A stretch of DNA of 27,828 nucleotides from Bacteroidaceae bacterium. GTDB taxonomy: Bacteria > Bacteroidota > Bacteroidia > Bacteroidales > Bacteroidaceae. The translations under genes were made by a program, and so were the position numbers. Of the stretch, positions 22,515-27,828 are shown piece by piece. A model generated the notes under the pieces. That model had not been told where the DNA came from. It saw only the letters and a list, made by a program, of their open reading frames with translations, and searched no databases. Location of the stretch: NCBI GenBank assembly GCA_030843315.1, contig JAUUPT010000048.1, positions 1-27,828 on the forward strand. The letters are read 5' to 3'. Numbering within the stretch: position 1 is the stretch's first letter; each line of letters starts with the position of its first letter.

Positions 22515-23232
22515 TCTCCGGCTACGATGCACCATCGTTTTCTTGCTGGTGCTTCCCTTTTCACTTTTTGCACAGATAGAACGTGATACTATCATTATAG
22601 TGAAGTATGACACGGTGTGGATGAGCCACCACCGGACAAACACTGTTGCTGAGAGCCAGGTACGCTCCAGCCACTACGACCGTCGTGTACACCGCTACCG
22701 CAACCATTGGGAGGCGCTTATCCCGACACATGTCAAGGTGCAGTATGCCGGCAATATGGGGCTGCTTTCTTTCGGCACGGGATGGGATTACGGCAAACGG
22801 AATCAATGGGAAACGGATGTGTTCTTCGGAGTGCTGCCCAAATATGAATCGAAACGTACCAAAGTTACGTTTACCCTAAAACAGAACTATATGCCCTGGA
22901 GTCTTGACCTGGGACGGCAGTTCTCCGTAGAGCCGCTGGCATGCGGCATGTATCTGAATACGGTATTCGGCGATGAATTCTGGACGCACGAACCAGAGCG
23001 CTATCCGAAGGGTTATTACGGCTTTTCATCTAAAGTACGCATCCATGCCTTCGTGGGGCAGCGCATCACCTACGACATAGATCCTAAAAGACGGTTTACA
23101 GCCAAGGAAATAACTTTCTTCTACGAGATAAGTACCTGTGATTTATATGTTGTCAGCGCTTTCACCAACAAGTATCTGAAACCGAGAGATTACCTGAGCC
23201 TGTCGTTCGGCATCAAGTTGCAATTATTATAA
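22489..23232 (+). CDS. Secreted protein, probable outer-membrane beta-barrel
   Basis: I do not recognise a named family. The product has 247 residues from the ATG at 22489 (249 from the ATG at 22483). A signal peptide runs to about LFAQ, giving a mature protein that starts near QIERDTIIIVKYDTVW. The rest has alternating polar and hydrophobic residues with many aromatics (WDYGKRNQWETDVFFGVLP, KVTFTLKQNYMPWSLDLG) and ends in LSLSFGIKLQLL, consistent with outer-membrane beta strands. It overlaps the phosphoesterase gene, so the two products probably act in one process at the cell surface. The response regulator gene starts 80 bp downstream behind its own promoter. Confidence 0.75.
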   Translation: MSAKWFTINLRLRCTIVFLLVLPFSLFAQIERDTIIIVKYDTVWMSHHRTNTVAESQVRSSHYDRRVHRYRNHWEALIPTHVKVQYAGNMGLLSFGTGWDYGKRNQWETDVFFGVLPKYESKRTKVTFTLKQNYMPWSLDLGRQFSVEPLACGMYLNTVFGDEFWTHEPERYPKGYYGFSSKVRIHAFVGQRITYDIDPKRRFTAKEITFFYEISTCDLYVVSAFTNKYLKPRDYLSLSFGIKLQLL

Positions 23233-23282
23233 TGAATCTGCTTTTTCTTCCGTTTCAGTACGCAAGGGAAAAGGGATTTCAT

Positions 23283-23290
23283 TAACTTTG
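23283..23290 (+). promoter_or_regulatory. Probable promoter -7 box of the two-component genes
   Basis: TAACTTTG followed by C lies 22 bp before the ATG at 23313, matching the Bacteroides -7 core. The regulator pair thus appears to be under vegetative rather than sigma-54 control. No -33 box is evident. Confidence 0.5.
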
Positions 23291-23312
23291 CCTGCAAGAA
23301 ATAGTATGAAAC

Positions 23313-24665
23313 ATGGCTAAGAAATCCGGAAATATTCTGATTGTGGACGATAACCGAGGCGTGCTTACTGCCTTGCAGCTATTGCTGAAGCCACACTTCG
23401 AGCAAATCACCACTTTGTCATCGCCGGTGACGCTGCCCAGCGTGCTACGCGAGCAAAACTGGCAGGTGGTACTTCTCGACATGAACTTCACTTCCGGCAT
23501 CAATACCGGAAACGAAGGACTCTACTGGCTGCACGAAATAAAGAAGCAATGTCCCGCCCTGCCTGTTGTCCTCTTCACCGCTTATGCCGATATCGACCTT
23601 GCCGTACGCGGCATCAAGGAAGGCGCTACGGACTTTATCGTAAAGCCGTGGGATAATCAGAAGTTGGTGGAAACGCTACTGAATGCAGCTACTTTGCACA
23701 AGAAATCTTCTGCCACGGCCAAACGTGCAGATACTCATCCGGCAGCAGACGGACACAGCATGTACTGGGGCAACAGTGGCATCATGCAGCAACTGCGCCT
23801 GTTGGTAGAAAAGGTAGCCACGACGGATGCCAATATCCTGATTACCGGCGAGAACGGTACGGGCAAGGAGATGCTGGCACGGGAGATACACTCCCTCTCT
23901 CCGCGCCGGCAACAGGAAATGGTAAGTGTGGACATGGGTGCAGTGACCGAAAGCCTCTTTGAAAGCGAGCTCTTCGGACACATGAAAGGTTCCTTTACCG
24001 ATGCACATACCGACCGTGCCGGTAAGTTCGAAGCCGCCAACCACAGCAGCCTCTTCCTCGATGAAATAGGAAACCTACCCTACCACTTGCAAGCCAAACT
24101 GCTGACTGCCATCCAACGCCGGAGCATCGTGCGCGTGGGCAGCAACACCCCTATCCCCATAGATATCCGGCTTATCTGCGCCACCAACCGCAACCTGTCC
24201 GATATGGTGGCAAAGGGTGAGTTTCGTGAAGACCTGCTGTATCGCATCAATACGATACACCTCGAAATACCTTCGCTACGCGACCGTACCGAAGACATCA
24301 TCCCACTGGCCGAACGCTTTATCACCCGCTTCTGCAAGCAGTACGACAAACCTTTGGTAAGACTGACCGACGACGCCTGTGAGAAGCTGATGCTTCACCC
24401 TTGGTATGGCAATATCCGCGAACTGGAACATGCCATTGAGAAGGCAATTATTATCTGCGACGGCGACCGACTCTCTGCCGAACTGTTCCAACTTCCCCGA
24501 CGCACCGACGTGCCCGAAGCAACGGCATCTACCCTCGAAGAGATGGAAATGCAGATGATAAGGAAAACACTGGATAAATGCAACGGCAATCTTTCTGCCG
24601 TAGCGTCGCAACTGGGCATCACACGGCAGACTTTATATAATAAGATGAAGAAGTATGGGCTTTAG
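23313..24665 (+). CDS. NtrC-type sigma-54-dependent response regulator
   Basis: This 450-residue protein has three domains. The receiver (about 6-125) has Asp12/Asp13, phosphoacceptor Asp56 in VVLLDMNF and Lys111 in IVKPWD. The AAA+ domain has Walker A GENGTGKE (179-186), ESELFGHMKGSFTDA and Walker B SLFLDEIGN (246-254). A Fis-type helix-turn-helix (CNGNLSAVASQLGITRQTLY) closes the protein. The sigma-54-contacting GAFTGA loop reads GSFTDA here; Asp at position 5 is, from memory, usual in Bacteroidetes. It should activate sigma-54 promoters when phosphorylated. The likely target is the permease operon promoter at 21381. The histidine kinase gene overlaps its end by 11 bp. Confidence 0.95.
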   Translation: MAKKSGNILIVDDNRGVLTALQLLLKPHFEQITTLSSPVTLPSVLREQNWQVVLLDMNFTSGINTGNEGLYWLHEIKKQCPALPVVLFTAYADIDLAVRGIKEGATDFIVKPWDNQKLVETLLNAATLHKKSSATAKRADTHPAADGHSMYWGNSGIMQQLRLLVEKVATTDANILITGENGTGKEMLAREIHSLSPRRQQEMVSVDMGAVTESLFESELFGHMKGSFTDAHTDRAGKFEAANHSSLFLDEIGNLPYHLQAKLLTAIQRRSIVRVGSNTPIPIDIRLICATNRNLSDMVAKGEFREDLLYRINTIHLEIPSLRDRTEDIIPLAERFITRFCKQYDKPLVRLTDDACEKLMLHPWYGNIRELEHAIEKAIIICDGDRLSAELFQLPRRTDVPEATASTLEEMEMQMIRKTLDKCNGNLSAVASQLGITRQTLYNKMKKYGL

Positions 24666-26007
24666 CAGGAATTACCCTTTCCGCATTGTCGTCAGCCTGC
24701 TGATAGCATTGCTTGCAGGAATGCTGTGGACACTTGTGTTCACGCGTTCCTCCGGCTCTCACGGATTGGGTGACCCGCTGTTCTGGGCCATCTTCTGCAC
24801 AGCGCTTCTCCCCTTTGCCCTGCGTTGGCAACAGAAGCTATACCGGCATCATGTGCAGAAAGTACTGTTTATGCTCGATGCCATCGAAAACAACGACAAC
24901 GCCATCCACTTCTCCGAAACGGAAGAGAATACCGATGCCCGCCTGGTGAACAATGCCTTGAACCGGGTAGCCCATATATTATATAATGTAAAGAGCGAAA
25001 CGGCGCAACAGGAGAAATATTACGAACTTATCCTCGACTGCGTAAACACCGGCATCCTCGTGCTGAACGACAGTGGCGCCGTCTATCAGAAGAACAGTGA
25101 AGCCCTGCGCCTGCTGGGGTTGAGTGTCTTTACCCACGTCAACCAACTGGACCGGGTGGATACCCGCCTCACGGCGATTCTTGCCAGCTGCCGTCCGGGC
25201 GACAAACTGCAAGTGCCGTTCAGCAATGAGCGGGGCACTGTGAACATGTCTATCCGCGTCAGTAATATCACCGTACGCCAGGAGCACCTGCGCATCCTTG
25301 CCCTGAATGACATCAACAGCGAACTGGACGAGAAGGAAATAGACTCATGGATCAGGCTTACCCGCGTGCTGACGCACGAGATTATGAATGCCGTGACTCC
25401 TATCACTTCCCTGAGCGACACCTTGCTGGGACTGACGAAGGAGCAAGTTTCCAAAGAAGAAATCAGGAACGGTCTGCAAACCATCAGCAGTACGGGCAAA
25501 GGCTTGCTGGCCTTTGTGGAATCTTACCGGAAATTCACCCGTATTCCTACGCCGGAACCATCGCTGTTCTATGTCAAGAGCTTCATCAAGCGCATGGTGG
25601 AACTGGCCCGTTACCAATATCCAGACGCCCCTATCGCCTTTCATACGGATATCGCCCCGGACGATCTCATCCTCTATGCCGACGAGAACCTGGTATCGCA
25701 AGTTGCCATCAACCTGCTGAAGAATGCCATTCAAGCCATTGAGTCGGAGAAGGATAGCGGCAAGGAAGGCCATATTCATATCCGTGCCTACTGCAACGAG
25801 GCAGAAGCTGTGTTAATTGAAATATCCAATAACGGTCCTGCCATTCCCCAAGACATCGCCGAACATATCTTTATCCCCTTCTTTACGACCAAAGAGGGAG
25901 GCAGTGGTATCGGCCTGAGTATATCCCGTCAGATTATGCGGTTATCGGGCGGCAATCTTTCACTGCTACCCGGCAAGGAGACGACGTTCGTATTGAAGTT
26001 CAATTGA
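24655..26007 (+). CDS. Membrane sensor histidine kinase, partner of the sigma-54 regulator
   Basis: This 450-residue kinase has two N-terminal transmembrane helices (about 10-30 and 41-57) joined by a short loop of roughly 10 residues, so there is no large periplasmic sensor domain. A cytoplasmic linker, a PAS-like domain (about 122-215) and the catalytic core follow. The phosphoacceptor is His241 in VLTHEIMNAVTPI. The ATPase domain shows the N-box NLLKNAIQ (353-360), a G1 box reading SNNGPAIP (391-398) with Asn where Asp is usual, FIPFFTTK and GGSGIGLS (415-422). The layout matches NtrB/NtrY-like kinases that pair with sigma-54 regulators. Its start overlaps the regulator gene by 11 bp. Confidence 0.93.
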   Translation: MGFSRNYPFRIVVSLLIALLAGMLWTLVFTRSSGSHGLGDPLFWAIFCTALLPFALRWQQKLYRHHVQKVLFMLDAIENNDNAIHFSETEENTDARLVNNALNRVAHILYNVKSETAQQEKYYELILDCVNTGILVLNDSGAVYQKNSEALRLLGLSVFTHVNQLDRVDTRLTAILASCRPGDKLQVPFSNERGTVNMSIRVSNITVRQEHLRILALNDINSELDEKEIDSWIRLTRVLTHEIMNAVTPITSLSDTLLGLTKEQVSKEEIRNGLQTISSTGKGLLAFVESYRKFTRIPTPEPSLFYVKSFIKRMVELARYQYPDAPIAFHTDIAPDDLILYADENLVSQVAINLLKNAIQAIESEKDSGKEGHIHIRAYCNEAEAVLIEISNNGPAIPQDIAEHIFIPFFTTKEGGSGIGLSISRQIMRLSGGNLSLLPGKETTFVLKFN

Positions 26008-26019
26008 ACTATTTCCGGC

Positions 26020-26050
26020 TTGCATTTGTTGAATAGATTGTCTATCTTTG
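26020..26050 (+). promoter_or_regulatory. Probable antiporter promoter
   Basis: TTG at 26020-26022 lies 20 bp before TATCTTTG (26043-26050), fitting the Bacteroides -33/-7 pattern. The start would be near 26057, with a leader of about 44 nt before the ATG at 26101. Confidence 0.55.
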
Positions 26051-26100
26051 TACACAGAGATACAAAAACTATCATTATCAAAACCTGATAACACAAAAGC

Positions 26101-27552
26101 ATGTTATTTACAGCAGAAAACATTCTACTTATAGGCTCTATCCTACTTTTCGTCAGTATCATTGTCGGCAAAACCGGTTACCGCTTCGGAGTTCCTGCTT
26201 TGCTGCTGTTTCTTGTTGTCGGCATGATATTCGGCAGTGACGGATTGGGGTTGCAGTTTCATAATGCCAAAGAGGCGCAGTTCATCGGTATGGTTGCGCT
26301 CAGTGTCATTCTGTTCTCCGGTGGTATGGACACTAAGTTCACTGACATAAAACCCATCCTTGCCCCCGGTGTTGTCCTGTCTACCATAGGCGTGCTGCTC
26401 ACTGCCCTGTTTACCGGATTGTTTATCTGGTGGCTATCGGGCATGAGCTGGACCAATATCCACTTACCGGTGATAACATCGCTGTTGCTCGCTTCTACCA
26501 TGTCTTCCACAGACTCCGCTTCCGTATTTGCCATCCTGCGCTCTCAGAAGATGAATCTGAAACACAACCTGCGGCCGATGCTGGAACTGGAAAGCGGTAG
26601 TAACGACCCGATGGCCTATATGCTCACGATTGTACTGATCCAGTTCATACAATCGTCCGGAATGGGACTTCCCCAGATATTGGGTTCATTTGCCATACAA
26701 TTCATAGTGGGTGCCGCGGCAGGTTATTTGCTGGGCAAGCTGGCTATTGTCATGCTGAACCGGCTGAACATCGACAACCAGGCGCTCTATCCTATCTTGC
26801 TGCTTTCTTTTGTGTTTTTCACCTTCTCCGTCACGGATTTGCTGAGAGGCAATGGTTACCTTGCCGTGTACATTGCCGGAATGATGGTGGGCAACAACAA
26901 GATTATGCATCGCAAAGACATCTACACGTTTATGGACGGACTGACATGGCTCTTCCAAATTATCATGTTCCTTTGCCTCGGTCTGCTTGTAAATCCTCAT
27001 GAAATGCTGGAAGTGGCGGCCGTAGCCCTGCTTATCGGTATATTTATGATTGTCATCGGACGTCCTCTTAGCGTCTTCCTTTGTCTGCTGCCCTTCGGCA
27101 AGAAAATCACGTTCAGATCACGGCTCTTTGTGTCGTGGGTGGGACTGCGTGGCGCCGTGCCCATCATCTTTGCAACCTATCCGGTAGTGGCGGGCGTGCC
27201 CGGTGCACACGTCATCTTCAACATTGTATTCTTTATTACCATCGTCTCACTGGTCATCCAAGGTACTACGGTATCGTGGGTAGCCCGCTTACTGGGACTT
27301 TCTACCCCATTAGAAAAGATTGGCAATGATTTCGGCGTTGAACTGCCCGAAGAGATTGACTCCGATCTGAACGACATGACCATAACCGAAGAGATACTGG
27401 ACCGTGGAGATACATTGAAAGATATGAACCTGCCACAAGGTACACTGGTGATGATTGTAAAACGTGGTGACGAATACCTGATTCCGAACGGTACACTGAA
27501 ACTGCATGTCGGTGATAAACTGTTACTGATTTCTGAAAAGAGTAAAGAATAA
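26101..27552 (+). CDS. CPA1-type K+(Na+)/H+ antiporter with TrkA-C domain
   Basis: This 483-residue inner-membrane exchanger has about 12-13 helices in residues 1-395. ASTMSSTDSASVFAILR (131-147) and LESGSNDPMAYMLT (163-176), with the charged Asp of the ion path, are hallmarks of the NhaP/CPA1 group. The C-terminal 80 or so residues form a cytosolic RCK_C/TrkA-C domain (GTLVMIVKRGDEYLIPNG, VGDKLLLIS), as in NhaP2/CvrA potassium/proton antiporters. It should exchange monovalent cations for protons in pH or osmotic balance; ion specificity cannot be read from sequence. It has its own promoter and looks unconnected with the upstream kinase. Confidence 0.93.
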   Translation: MLFTAENILLIGSILLFVSIIVGKTGYRFGVPALLLFLVVGMIFGSDGLGLQFHNAKEAQFIGMVALSVILFSGGMDTKFTDIKPILAPGVVLSTIGVLLTALFTGLFIWWLSGMSWTNIHLPVITSLLLASTMSSTDSASVFAILRSQKMNLKHNLRPMLELESGSNDPMAYMLTIVLIQFIQSSGMGLPQILGSFAIQFIVGAAAGYLLGKLAIVMLNRLNIDNQALYPILLLSFVFFTFSVTDLLRGNGYLAVYIAGMMVGNNKIMHRKDIYTFMDGLTWLFQIIMFLCLGLLVNPHEMLEVAAVALLIGIFMIVIGRPLSVFLCLLPFGKKITFRSRLFVSWVGLRGAVPIIFATYPVVAGVPGAHVIFNIVFFITIVSLVIQGTTVSWVARLLGLSTPLEKIGNDFGVELPEEIDSDLNDMTITEEILDRGDTLKDMNLPQGTLVMIVKRGDEYLIPNGTLKLHVGDKLLLISEKSKE

Positions 27553-27605
27553 GAAATATAGATAACCTTCCATCCTTTATAAGTCAATAAAAAATACGGG
27601 AACTA

Positions 27606-27637
27606 TTTGCTTCGCATCGCTATAAGCCCTATCTTTG
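27606..27637 (+). promoter_or_regulatory. Promoter of the acyl-CoA ligase gene
   Basis: TTTG (27606-27609), a 20-bp spacer and TATCTTTG (27630-27637) give a full match to the Bacteroides -33/-7 consensus. Transcription would start near 27644, 24 nt before the ATG. Confidence 0.7.
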
Positions 27638-27667
27638 CGCAACTAAAACCAATGTGTGCAAAAACGA

Positions 27668-27828
27668 ATGGAACAAGAACAAGGGTTCATTGACTATATA
27701 GAACAAAGCATCATTCAGAATTGGGACCGCAACGCTCTCACAGATTATAAAGGAATAACACTGCAATACAAGGATGTAGCAAGAAAGATCGCTAAATTTC
27801 ATATCGTATTGGAAAGTGCCGGCATACA
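27668..27828 (+). CDS. AMP-forming long-chain acyl-CoA ligase, N-terminal 53 codons
   Basis: The gene runs off the right edge. The visible start MEQEQGFIDYIEQSIIQNWD followed by DALTDYKG-like sequence (NALTDYKGITLQYKDVARKI) and FHIVLESAGI matches the N-terminal segment of Bacteroides AMP-binding enzymes related to FadD. These adenylate fatty acids and transfer them to CoA. The diagnostic AMP-binding motifs would lie beyond the window, so the call rests on the N-terminal pattern and general length of the opening helix-strand segment. The ATG at 27668 is 24 nt after a well-formed promoter. Confidence 0.75.
   Translation, partial: MEQEQGFIDYIEQSIIQNWDRNALTDYKGITLQYKDVARKIAKFHIVLESAGI

Overview
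The window is chromosomal DNA of a Bacteroides-type bacterium (order Bacteroidales). Signs of this are the recurring promoter core TAnnTTTG with little Shine-Dalgarno sequence, proteins typical of the group (DUF4301, PepSY-like secreted protein, paired FtsX-type permeases of about 770 residues, NtrC-type regulator with an FTDA loop) and the tamB-dnaB-ispE gene order. I cannot name the species from the sequence alone. There are no tRNA or rRNA genes, no CRISPR array and no transposase gene.

Bases 1-12 kb are mostly housekeeping. In order they hold the 3' end of tamB (+), dnaB (-), ispE (+), a PepSY-like secreted protein (+), purT (-), a DUF4301 protein that looks like a UDP-sugar pyrophosphorylase relative (-), a RelA/SpoT protein with a ruined hydrolase site (+), dgkA (+), a compact MFS transporter, panB and a HAD phosphatase (all -). 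Several intergenic gaps carry inverted or short-period repeats: a hairpin terminator after tamB, a 29-bp inverted repeat forming the leaders of both dnaB and ispE, a 19-bp hairpin between convergent genes, and a pair of GC-rich palindromes in the panB leader. A MATE exporter (+) starts at 11.7 kb, back to back with the HAD gene.

Bases 13.04-13.64 kb are noncoding. They hold a 329-bp AT-rich segment bounded by 44-bp terminal inverted repeats (43/44 matching), which looks like a transposase-less mobile element, and a 22-bp tandem repeat that abuts the next stop codon.

Bases 13.6-26.0 kb form the most interesting unit. Four minus-strand genes (permease, LolD/MacB-type ATPase, permease, permease) lie 14-28 bp apart and read as one operon. 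Upstream of the first gene is a near-consensus sigma-54 promoter (21381-21397). Behind it are two copies of the dyad TGTCYAAKAATTAGACA, 21 bp apart, and then three 22-bp repeats in almost the same phase. On the plus strand are a lipoprotein phosphoesterase, a secreted barrel-like protein, a sigma-54 response regulator and its overlapping histidine kinase. The inferred circuit is: the kinase senses an envelope signal, the regulator binds the dyads, and sigma-54 polymerase transcribes the ABC operon. The ligand and cargo are unknown.

The window ends with a CPA1-type K+/H+ antiporter with a TrkA-C domain and the first 53 codons of an AMP-forming long-chain acyl-CoA ligase.
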